In this document: piece after piece, positions 52,029 to 59,309 of the stretch
Layout: each line of letters opens with the position of its first letter
How positions within the stretch are numbered: the first letter of the stretch is position 1
From: an uncultured Selenomonas sp.
Lineage (GTDB): Bacteria > Bacillota > Negativicutes > Selenomonadales > Selenomonadaceae
Assembly (NCBI GenBank): GCA_905372355.1
Contig: CAJPOT010000008.1
Span: forward strand, 1-64,000
Direction: 5' to 3'
DNA: 64,000 nt
The notes under the pieces: model-generated
What the model was told of the DNA's origin: nothing
Databases searched by the model: none
The model's input: only the letters and a program-made list of their open reading frames with translations
Translations under genes and position numbers: made by a program

Positions 52029-53575
52029 CGGAGCACCCCCTTTTCTTCCAAGAAGCGACGCGCAACCGCACGCGGCTCCTCGCCGCCCGACTCGACCGCG
52101 TCGTTCATCTCTGCCATCTCCGCTTCCGAAATCAGTCCGTCGAAATGCGCGAGCAAGGCGCGAAGTTCGGGATGTGCCGAGAGCGCCTCTTCGCGCACGA
52201 CCATGCCGCATTCGTAGGACGTAAAAAATTTCTTGTCATCTTCAAGCACGATTCCATTGACCTTGGAAAGCCGCCCGTCCGTCGTGAATACGATCATCGA
52301 ATCGAGCTTTCCTTCATCGAGCGCCTGATACTTGAGACCGATGTCGATATCGACGGTCGAAGCGAAGTTCATGCCGTAAGCGCGGCACATTGCAGGGAAG
52401 CCGTCCTCGCGCTCGAAGAAATCGTACTCGGCGCCAAAATTCATCTTGTCTGCGACGCGTGCGAGGTCGGAATACGTCCTGAGCTGATACCGCTCGGCGA
52501 GATCACGCCGCACGGCGATGCCGAAGGTATCGTTGAAGCCCGTCATGCCGAGCCACTCCATGTGATACCGATTGCGATACTCTTCCTGCAATTCGGCGAA
52601 GCGCGATTCGTCGTAGGCGTCCGTGCGTTTCAAAACCTGCAGCCAGCCCGTTCCCGTATACTCGGGATAGATGTCGAAATCGCCATGCTCCATCGCCGGC
52701 ATGATGTTCGACGTGCCGCCGCCGACGCCCGGCGTCAGGGCGACCTTGAGCCGCCCGTCCTGCTCAATGACGAGTTTGAGCATCTCGCCGAGGATCAACT
52801 GCTCCGTCATCGGCTTCGTCGCAATGCGGATGACAGCCACCTTCGTGCTCTGAAAGAACGCATAAGCGCCGCCTGCTGCGACGAGCGCGAGAGAAATCGC
52901 CGTAAGACGCCGCCACGAACGTCTCCTCCGCCCCCTCGTATCGCTTCGGCGGAGAACGACACGCTTTTCGAGGCGAGCGAGAACGGTATCAGCCAGGAGC
53001 GCCAGACAGGCGATGAGGAGCGAGCCGTCGAAGGCGAGCGCTGCATTATTCGTCGTGATGCCGCGGTAGATGGCGATGCCGAGGCCGCCCGCACCGATGA
53101 AGGACGCGATGCCCGCGAGCGCGATCGTCATCGTCGTCATGTTGCGGATGCCTGCGAGAATGACGGGCATGGCGAGCGGCAGGGCGATGCGCCTGAGCAC
53201 CTGGAAGCGCGTCGACCCCATGCCGACCGCCGCTTCGATGAGGAGCGGATCGACATTCTTCAAGCCCGTATGCGTATTCTTCACCATCGGCAAGAGCGCG
53301 TAGAGCGTCAAGGCGATGATCGCCGTCGTATTGCCGATGCCTGAAAAAGGCAGAAGAAAGCCGAACATCGCGATCGACGGGATCGTGTAGAGAAAATTGA
53401 CGACGAGAAGCGTCGGCTGCGCCATGCGGTCAACCTCGGCGATCAAAATGCCCATCGCGCCGCCAATCACGATGGCGAGGACGATCGCCACCAGCGATAT
53501 GGCGATGTGCTCCAACGTAAGCTGCAGGAAAAAATCGCTGCGCTCCTGGAAAAGTCGTATCATCTCTGCAAACAT
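52025..53575 (-). CDS. Osmoprotectant ABC permease fused to its substrate-binding domain
   Basis: A 516-residue fusion. Residues ~1-215 form a permease with EAAVGMGSTRFQVLRRIALP as the ATPase-coupling loop. A basic linker and one more helix follow, and from ~240 there is an OpuAC/ProX-like binding domain (PMTEQLILGEMLKLVIEQDG, IYPEYTGTGWLQVL). It should import glycine betaine, choline or carnitine. This fusion is common in Firmicutes. It forms a two-gene operon with the ATPase. Confidence 0.9.
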   Translation of the reverse strand: MFAEMIRLFQERSDFFLQLTLEHIAISLVAIVLAIVIGGAMGILIAEVDRMAQPTLLVVNFLYTIPSIAMFGFLLPFSGIGNTTAIIALTLYALLPMVKNTHTGLKNVDPLLIEAAVGMGSTRFQVLRRIALPLAMPVILAGIRNMTTMTIALAGIASFIGAGGLGIAIYRGITTNNAALAFDGSLLIACLALLADTVLARLEKRVVLRRSDTRGRRRRSWRRLTAISLALVAAGGAYAFFQSTKVAVIRIATKPMTEQLILGEMLKLVIEQDGRLKVALTPGVGGGTSNIMPAMEHGDFDIYPEYTGTGWLQVLKRTDAYDESRFAELQEEYRNRYHMEWLGMTGFNDTFGIAVRRDLAERYQLRTYSDLARVADKMNFGAEYDFFEREDGFPAMCRAYGMNFASTVDIDIGLKYQALDEGKLDSMIVFTTDGRLSKVNGIVLEDDKKFFTSYECGMVVREEALSAHPELRALLAHFDGLISEAEMAEMNDAVESGGEEPRAVARRFLEEKGVLR

Positions 53576-53591
53576 GGGGATTCCTCCTCAG

Positions 53592-54221
53592 TCAGTGCGC
53601 CTCGCTGTCCAGCCTTTCGATCGCTTCCACAGGACAGCTTTCAAAACAAAGTCCGCAGTGCAGGCAGTGTGCGGCCGCAATCTTGTACGGCTCGCCTTCC
53701 GCGATGCACTGCTGCGGACAGACCGCCGCGCAGGTGCCGCAGCCAATGCAGTCCTCGGTGATGCGAAAGCCCTTTTCTTCGCGCTCTGCACGGCCGAAGG
53801 AACTGCTCTCACGACAGATTGGACTCTTGCCGAGGTCAAAAAATTCGAGTCTACCCTCCGCGATGACGAAGGCTTCGAGGATGTAACGCGCCTCGCCCGG
53901 ATAGACGCCCTCCATCGAGGGATTCTCCTGAAAGATACGGTCGATCATCGCCTTCTGCTCGCCGTCCGCAAGCCTTTCGGCGCGTCCCATAAGACGTACC
54001 GTCTGCCACTCCTTGTTGAGTCCCGTAACAGCGACGGCGGGATTCGCCATAAGTTCGGCATAGAAATCCTTGCCGCGCGCCGTGCAGAAGTAAAGCCGCC
54101 CCTCTTCCACCAACATCACGTCGATGATGCGCACGGTGGGCGCTCCCGTGCAATCAACGGTCGCAAAGGCGCAGTCGCGGATATTGCGCAGGATTTCCAG
54201 ATACTCTTGAACACCCATCAT
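53592..54221 (-). CDS. Pyridoxamine-phosphate-oxidase-like flavin domain fused to a 2[4Fe-4S] ferredoxin
   Basis: A 209-residue protein. Residues ~1-130 form an FMN-binding split barrel (CAFATVDCTGAPTVRIIDVM, RLYFCTARGKDFYAELM). Residues ~150-205 carry two clusters, CIGCGTCAAVCPQQC and CLHCGLCFESCP. It may pass electrons between ferredoxin and FMN. The substrate is unknown. ATG 54221 follows AAGGAAG. It is next to the opu genes but has its own start region. Confidence 0.87.
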   Translation of the reverse strand: MMGVQEYLEILRNIRDCAFATVDCTGAPTVRIIDVMLVEEGRLYFCTARGKDFYAELMANPAVAVTGLNKEWQTVRLMGRAERLADGEQKAMIDRIFQENPSMEGVYPGEARYILEAFVIAEGRLEFFDLGKSPICRESSSFGRAEREEKGFRITEDCIGCGTCAAVCPQQCIAEGEPYKIAAAHCLHCGLCFESCPVEAIERLDSEAH

Positions 54222-54316
54222 GCTATCGCTTCCTTTCATTCATACATTCATTGTAGCATAAAACTGGGTGAGATTCTCGATGGTTTCATTCAGCAATCTT
54301 TATTCAACTTTAAAAA

Positions 54317-54345
54317 TTGAGTCCACAATCATCATGTGTTATACT
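54317..54345 (+). promoter_or_regulatory. Promoter of the small toxin mRNA
   Basis: TTGAGT (54317-54322) and TATACT (54340-54345), 17 bp apart. The predicted start near 54352 gives a long leader of about 170 nt before the 22-codon gene. Confidence 0.65.
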
Positions 54346-54522
54346 TATACATGGTGCTACTTAAACGGTAGGCGGTCGATTCTTAGCCCCTGGCGGTCAA
54401 CGTCAGCCGCGCATCTGCGCTCTTCGAGCTTGATTTGCGGGACGTTTTCGCATACGACCTATTATCCAATCAGCTGCGCCCTTTAGGCTTGCTTCTTGGA
54501 TAGGTCAGCAGGGGCGTTGCCC

Positions 54523-54591
54523 ATGACGATTAACGATTTAATCGCGTTGCTCTTGGTAACGCTTTTTATCCTCGTCGTTCTGAAGGCATAA
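54523..54591 (+). CDS. 22-residue hydrophobic peptide, putative type I toxin
   Basis: ATG 54523 to TAA 54591 encodes MTINDLIALLLVTLFILVVL followed by KA, a single membrane helix with charged ends. AGGGG lies 8 nt before the start. The stop codon is inside the arm of the terminator stem. Size, hydrophobicity, long structured leader and convergent antisense RNA all fit type I toxins of the Fst/TxpA/holin-like kind, which damage the membrane when over-produced. I cannot assign a named family from sequence alone. Confidence 0.65.
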   Translation: MTINDLIALLLVTLFILVVLKA

Positions 54592-54633
54592 GAAACCCCG
54601 CCTCCGGCAACCAATCGTAGGCGGGGTTTCTTA
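54589..54633. terminator. Bidirectional terminator shared by toxin mRNA and antisense RNA
   Basis: TAAGAAACCCCGCCT (54589-54603) and AGGCGGGGTTTCTTA (54619-54633) are a perfect 15-bp inverted repeat with a 15-nt loop. It can stop both the plus-strand mRNA and the minus-strand RNA, and both RNAs carry it, which gives a pairing surface. Confidence 0.9.
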
Positions 54634-54681
54634 AACCAAACTTATCATTGGGGCTGACCGTTTACCGGTAGCACCTTTTCT
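54590..54681 (-). ncRNA. Putative antisense RNA antitoxin
   Basis: A transcript from the strong minus-strand promoter would start near 54681 and end at the shared terminator after about 90 nt. It overlaps the 3' end of the toxin mRNA. Its 5' part folds weakly (ACCGGT). No reading frame of note. The existence of the RNA is inferred from promoter and terminator only. Confidence 0.6.
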
Positions 54682-54687
54682 ATGCTC

Positions 54688-54716
54688 ATTATACGACACA
54701 ATGCGTCATTCGTCAA
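54688..54716 (-). promoter_or_regulatory. Near-consensus promoter of the antisense RNA
   Basis: Minus-strand TTGACG (54711-54716) and a perfect TATAAT (54688-54693), 17 bp apart. It is stronger by consensus than the toxin promoter, as expected for a labile antitoxin RNA. It also lies just downstream of scrR. Confidence 0.75.
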
Positions 54717-54736
54717 ATAACATCCATGCGCCTTGC

Positions 54737-55753
54737 TTATCCCTCGCTGCCCCAAAGCACCTTGCTGACGCTGCCGCGCTCGATGAGTTGGGCGGGGAAA
54801 TCGCTGACAGATTCGACGACTTCTCCTGCAAGTATCTTCAACAGCATCTTCGACGCGCGGCGGCCGAGCGCTTCGTAGTCGAAAGCGACGGTCGTCAGCG
54901 GCGGATACGTCACAGCGCCCAGTTCGTACCCGCCGAAGCCCACGACGGAGACTTCTCCGGGCACGGCGACGCCGTTCTCATGCAGCGCACGCATGATGCC
55001 GACAGCCAGTCCGTCCGTCGCGCAGATGACGGCGCTGGGGCGATAGGCTAGGATCTCCTCGCTCTTCTTGTAGGAGTCTTCAAAGCCAAAGTCCGTCTCC
55101 ACGAAGTTCACGCTCGCGTTGCGGTTGCCGCGCGAGAAGACCTCGACGAAGCCGTCCTTGCGTGCGACGCCGACGGCCTTGTCCTTCTCCGTGACGCCCA
55201 CGAAGACGACGCGCTCATGCCCCATGCGGCGGATGTAGTCACCGAGCAGACGACCCGCACCGAAATCGTCGGCCTTGATATAGTGCACCTTCTCATGCTG
55301 CTGCCCGATGAAGAGCACGGGAATCTCCTGCTCTTTCAGTTCCTTGACAAGCGCGATATGCTCGTCCGTGATGCCAAGAGAAGATACGAGGATGCCGTCG
55401 ACGCCGAATTGCGCGAGATGCTCGATATTCTTGATTTCACGCGGCATTTCCAGAAACGAGGACTCGAACAATGTCCGGCAGCCGACCTCGTCGAATGCCT
55501 TCGCAATTCCCGTGAGCAGCTTGCCGCCCGTCGGCGAATCGACGCGCGGCATGACGATGCCGATCACGCCGCTCTTCTTCGCCTTCAGCCGACGCGCGAA
55601 GGCGTTCGAGGAAAATCCCGTCGCCGCGATCGCCTTCTGGATGCGCTCCGCCTTCTCCTCGCTCACATAGCCATGGTTCAAATAGCGCGAAACCGTGCTT
55701 TTCGACACCTCGGCAATCGCTGCGATATCCTGGATCGTCACCTTGCGTTCCAT
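54737..55753 (-). CDS. scrR: LacI-family repressor of the sucrose operon
   Basis: A 338-residue regulator. The N-terminal helix-turn-helix is VTIQDIAAIAEVSKSTVSRYLNHGYVSEEK, and the periplasmic-binding-like effector domain follows (GVIGIVMPRVDSPTGGKLL, VICATDGLAVGIMRAL). It is the last gene of scrA-scrB-scrR, so it should bind the LacI-type operator at 59123. I chose ATG 55753 (GGAGGG upstream); it overlaps the scrB end by 16 bp. Confidence 0.88.
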   Translation of the reverse strand: MERKVTIQDIAAIAEVSKSTVSRYLNHGYVSEEKAERIQKAIAATGFSSNAFARRLKAKKSGVIGIVMPRVDSPTGGKLLTGIAKAFDEVGCRTLFESSFLEMPREIKNIEHLAQFGVDGILVSSLGITDEHIALVKELKEQEIPVLFIGQQHEKVHYIKADDFGAGRLLGDYIRRMGHERVVFVGVTEKDKAVGVARKDGFVEVFSRGNRNASVNFVETDFGFEDSYKKSEEILAYRPSAVICATDGLAVGIMRALHENGVAVPGEVSVVGFGGYELGAVTYPPLTTVAFDYEALGRRASKMLLKILAGEVVESVSDFPAQLIERGSVSKVLWGSEG

Positions 55754-57207
55754 GTAAATCCCTCCAATTCCCACAAACTTCCCTCTATGCGTTCGAGCTT
55801 CCTATCCGCCGAGATCACGAGCTTCGGCTTTTCCTTCTTCGTCGGAAAGACGAAGAAGGAAGCAGCTTCCTCGCCGTCTTGGAAGAAGACTTCGACGGCG
55901 GTCTTGTCCTGATAGATGTGCAGTTTCAGCGAATCGCGCACAGCGAGCCGGAAGCGGCGCACGCCGCGCCCGCCGAGCCGCATTCCCGTGCGGTCGAGCG
56001 TCATGACGGCGGTGCGCCGCGCGTAGGAAAAGCGCATGTATTCGCCCGTTTCCATATAAGCGAAATCGATGTGAACCTCCTGCGCCTCACCAAAAGCAAC
56101 CTCAAGCTCGATTTCCGACTTTGGCGCGAGTTCCTGTCCAAGCTCCTCCACTTGGGATGCGCCGAACTTCTGCGCCGCACCGTTGCGAAGAGCCTTCATC
56201 TCTTCGAGCGGCGCGTAGAAGAGCCTGCCGTCCGCGAGGCGCAGTTCGCGCGGCATCGTCAGCGAGAAGAGCCAGCCCTCTTCGCGCGTCGGGTACTCTT
56301 CCTCGCGCTCGGGCATTCCCATCCAGCCGAAGAGAATCGCACGCCCCTCGTGCACGAATGCCTGCGGCGCATAGAAGTCAAATCCCCGATCAAGCTCATG
56401 AAAAGCGCCGTGCTGCAGCTTCAGTGAATCGACGTCGAGCTTCCCTGCGACGTAGCCCGACTGGTAGAGGTTCTGCCAGCGATAGTCCTCGGCGCCAAGC
56501 CCCTGCGGCGAGAAGAGCAGCACGTCGCCTTCCGCGAGCTGCAGGAGCGTCGGGCACTCCCACATGTAGCCGAAGTCCGATAGCTCCGTCTCAATCTCGC
56601 CCGCAAGCTGCCACGCGCCCTCCTTTTTTTCGTAGAGCACGGCGCGTCCCTTCTCTTCTGTCGTCTGAGCGCCGAGCACGAGGAACTCGCGCCCGTCCTT
56701 TACGAAGCGGCTCGGATCGCGAAAATGCGCCGTATAGCCTTTCGGCTCGTGCTCGATGATGATTTCATCCTTCTGCGCGATCCCCTTTTCCGGCTGCCAC
56801 GTGGCGAGTCTCTGCGCAGGCGTGCGCGCGCCGTCCTCCTTGCGGTTGCACGTGTAGACGAGGCGCAGGGCATCGTCCTCGACGAAGCCCGCGCCCGAGT
56901 AGCAGCCGTCCTTGTCATGCACATCGCTCGGCCAGAGCGCAAGCTCGGGCAGGCGATAATGCACGAAATCCTCGGTTTCCACATGCCCCCAGCACTTGTG
57001 CTTGTGCTCAACGCCCAAGGGATTCCACTGAAAGAAGATGTGGTACTTTCCCGCGTACCACGAAAGCCCGTTGGGATCGTTGACGAGGCCGAACGGCATT
57101 TCGAGATGGAAGTCGTTGTGCCAGCGATGCTGCAAGGGAAATCCCTCGCGCACCTTCGCGTCGATCGCTTCCTTGTCAAACGCCTTGTCGAACGCTTCGT
57201 TTGCCAT
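55738..57207 (-). CDS. scrB: Sucrose-6-phosphate hydrolase (GH32)
   Basis: A 489-residue GH32 enzyme. The nucleophile Asp is in GLVNDPNGLSW, the RDP motif is in AHFRDPSRFV and the acid/base Glu is in MWECPTLLQL. A C-terminal beta-sandwich follows from about residue 340. It splits sucrose-6-phosphate delivered by the PTS into glucose-6-phosphate and fructose. It lies 4 bp after scrA. Confidence 0.94.
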   Translation of the reverse strand: MANEAFDKAFDKEAIDAKVREGFPLQHRWHNDFHLEMPFGLVNDPNGLSWYAGKYHIFFQWNPLGVEHKHKCWGHVETEDFVHYRLPELALWPSDVHDKDGCYSGAGFVEDDALRLVYTCNRKEDGARTPAQRLATWQPEKGIAQKDEIIIEHEPKGYTAHFRDPSRFVKDGREFLVLGAQTTEEKGRAVLYEKKEGAWQLAGEIETELSDFGYMWECPTLLQLAEGDVLLFSPQGLGAEDYRWQNLYQSGYVAGKLDVDSLKLQHGAFHELDRGFDFYAPQAFVHEGRAILFGWMGMPEREEEYPTREEGWLFSLTMPRELRLADGRLFYAPLEEMKALRNGAAQKFGASQVEELGQELAPKSEIELEVAFGEAQEVHIDFAYMETGEYMRFSYARRTAVMTLDRTGMRLGGRGVRRFRLAVRDSLKLHIYQDKTAVEVFFQDGEEAASFFVFPTKKEKPKLVISADRKLERIEGSLWELEGFTWNAR

Positions 57208-57211
57208 GATC

Positions 57212-59107
57212 TCACTCCTTCGGATCGAAGAGCGTGTACGTCAGGCCGAAAGCGATGCCAAAGCCGATGACATTGACGATCAAGTATTCGAGGAGATGAT
57301 CCATGTAGAGCAGCGTGCCCGGCAGAACCGTCACGCCCATGCCCGTGCCTGCGAGGTGCATGATGCCCGACGCCGCTCCCGCGCAGGCGCCGCCCGCGAG
57401 CGCGTAGAGGAACGGCTTCATGAAGCGCAGGTTGATGCCGAAGATCGCCGGCTCCGTGATGCCGAGGAACGCCGGAATCGCCGACGAGATGTAGAGGGTG
57501 CGCTTCTTCTTGTTCTTCGTGCGCGCCGCGACAGCAACGGCAGCGCCGCCCTGCGCGATGATCGCGCCCGTGATGATCGCGTTGAAGGCGTCGCGCCCCG
57601 TCGAGGCGAGGAGCTGAATCTCAAGCGCGTTGAATACATGGTGGATGCCGCTGACGACGATGACCTGATGCAGGCCGCCGACGATGAAGCCGCCGATGCC
57701 GAACGGCAGTTCAAGAAACGCACGCACCGCGCCGAACACGGCGAGTTCCAGCGTATGCATGATGGGGCCGACGATGAGAAGGCCGACGATCATGCACGAA
57801 AAGAGCGTGAGGAACGGCGTGAAGATGAGGTCGACGACATCGGGGATGAACTTCTTGAGTCCCGCTTCAACCTTTGCGGCAAGGATGCCGAGGACGAGCG
57901 CCGGCAAGACCGATCCTTGGTAACCGACGACGGGAATCGAAAGCCCCAAGAGATTCATGCAGATGGGTTGCGCTTCCCCGCTCGCGATCGCGTAGGCGTT
58001 CGGCAGCTGCGGCGCAACGAGCATGAGTCCGAGAACGATGCCGATGACAGGCGTGCCGCCGAACTTCTTCATCGTTGACCAGCAGACGAGCGCCGGCAGG
58101 AAGGCGAACGCCGTATCCGTCAGGATCTGGCTCATGCGCACGAGATTGTCGCTCATCTCGACGCCGAGGTTCTGCAGCATGCCGCGCAAACCCATGAAAA
58201 GACCGGTAGCGACGAGCACGGGAATGATCGGCACGAAGACGTCGCCGAACGTGCGCGAGACCTTCTGCGCCGTCGTCATCTGCTCGTATGCAGCTTCCTT
58301 ATTAGAGCCACCCGCGAGCGCGGGATTCATGCCGACGAGCACGTCGTAGACCTTGTTGACGAAGCCCGTGCCGAGAATGATCTGGTACTGCGCCGCCGCG
58401 AAGAACTGCCCCTTGACGCCGTCGATGTTCTCGACCGCCTTGTCCTCGATCTTATCCTTGTCGTTTAAGATCAGCCGCAGGCGCGTCGCGCAATGCTCGG
58501 CGGAGCGGATGTTCGCCATGCCGCCGATGTGGTCGAGAATCTCTCGCGCCACGCGCTCCTCGGCAGGCATCGAGGCATAGGCGGGATTCGGCCCTGCCGG
58601 CGCTGCAACCGCTGCAGGTGTTCCCGCCGCCGCAGGCGCTGCCGCCTCGCTTGCCTCTTCCTCGCCTTCGCCCGGCGAGGAGACCTTCTGTGCGCCCAAA
58701 GAGAGCGTAATCGTGCCGTAGTCCGCCGCATTCGTCACGACGACGGGCGTCGTCGTATCGTAACCGGCCGCGCGGATCGCCGCCTCGTCAAACTCGATGA
58801 GGAGATCGCCCTTCTTGATCTCGGCCCCCTGCTCCACATGCGCCGTGAAGTGCTTTCCCTCAAGGTTCACCGTGTCGAGTCCGACGTGAATGAGCAGGTC
58901 GACGCCCGCCGTCGAATGAAGGCCGATCGCGTGCTTCGTCGGAAAGAGCACCGTGACCTCGCCGTCGAACGGCGCGCGAACCTTGCCCTGCGGATTCTTG
59001 ACCGCAGCACCGCGCCCCATGAGCTCGCCGGCGAACGCAGGATCGTTGACCTCCTTGAGGGCGATGAGCTCGCCCTCCAAGGGGCTTTCCAACAATAATT
59101 CCGCCAT
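57212..59107 (-). CDS. scrA: Sucrose-specific PTS permease, domain order IIA-IIB-IIC
   Basis: A 631-residue permease. An N-terminal glucose-type IIA domain (VRAPFDGEVTVLFPTKHAIG, phosphohistidine in LLIHVGLDTV) is followed by an Ala/Pro linker and IIB (SAEHCATRLRL with the phosphocysteine near residue 209). The ~10-helix IIC runs to the C-terminus. Most sucrose permeases are IIBC or IIBCA, so the N-terminal IIA is a less usual order. ATG 59107 has AGGGG 7 nt upstream; ATG 59113 is too close to it. Confidence 0.88.
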   Translation of the reverse strand: MAELLLESPLEGELIALKEVNDPAFAGELMGRGAAVKNPQGKVRAPFDGEVTVLFPTKHAIGLHSTAGVDLLIHVGLDTVNLEGKHFTAHVEQGAEIKKGDLLIEFDEAAIRAAGYDTTTPVVVTNAADYGTITLSLGAQKVSSPGEGEEEASEAAAPAAAGTPAAVAAPAGPNPAYASMPAEERVAREILDHIGGMANIRSAEHCATRLRLILNDKDKIEDKAVENIDGVKGQFFAAAQYQIILGTGFVNKVYDVLVGMNPALAGGSNKEAAYEQMTTAQKVSRTFGDVFVPIIPVLVATGLFMGLRGMLQNLGVEMSDNLVRMSQILTDTAFAFLPALVCWSTMKKFGGTPVIGIVLGLMLVAPQLPNAYAIASGEAQPICMNLLGLSIPVVGYQGSVLPALVLGILAAKVEAGLKKFIPDVVDLIFTPFLTLFSCMIVGLLIVGPIMHTLELAVFGAVRAFLELPFGIGGFIVGGLHQVIVVSGIHHVFNALEIQLLASTGRDAFNAIITGAIIAQGGAAVAVAARTKNKKKRTLYISSAIPAFLGITEPAIFGINLRFMKPFLYALAGGACAGAASGIMHLAGTGMGVTVLPGTLLYMDHLLEYLIVNVIGFGIAFGLTYTLFDPKE

Positions 59108-59122
59108 TCCCATTCCCCTTTC

Positions 59123-59140
59123 TATGAAATCGGTCTCATA
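59123..59140. promoter_or_regulatory. LacI-type operator of scrA
   Basis: TATGAAATCGGTCTCATA is an 18-bp imperfect palindrome with central CG, the form bound by LacI-family repressors. It lies between the promoter and the scrA start, where ScrR binding would block transcription. Confidence 0.65.
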
Positions 59141-59151
59141 ATTCCACTTTT

Positions 59152-59180
59152 ATCTTACCCCGCGCAAGAATCATTGTCAA
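59152..59180 (-). promoter_or_regulatory. Promoter of the scrABR operon
   Basis: Minus-strand consensus TTGACA (59175-59180) and TAAGAT (59152-59157) with a 17-bp spacer. Confidence 0.75.
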
Positions 59181-59224
59181 TAGATTAGAAGGAATGCGCA
59201 GCAAAAAGAATTTTTTCGCCCCCA

Positions 59225-59253
59225 TTGACATGTAATCCAGTATGTTATATTAT
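59225..59253 (+). promoter_or_regulatory. Promoter of the CooS-like/ABC operon
   Basis: Consensus TTGACA (59225-59230) and TATTAT (59248-59253), 17 bp apart, with a transcript start near 59260 and ATG at 59310. The gap contains an AT-rich stretch but no clear operator. Confidence 0.7.
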
Positions 59254-59309
59254 CTTTATTATATACTAAACATGTATGAATAATACATTCTACAAAAAGG
59301 AGCGCCGCC

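Larger units (their letters stand above)
54353..54675. repeat. Inverted repeats at the two outer ends of the type I locus
   Basis: GGTGCTAC followed by TAAACGG occurs at 54353-54368 on the plus strand and again, as GGTGCTACCGGTAAACGG, on the minus strand (54653-54675 region). Each copy lies just downstream of a promoter, so the two opposing RNAs begin with nearly the same sequence. Confidence 0.6.
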
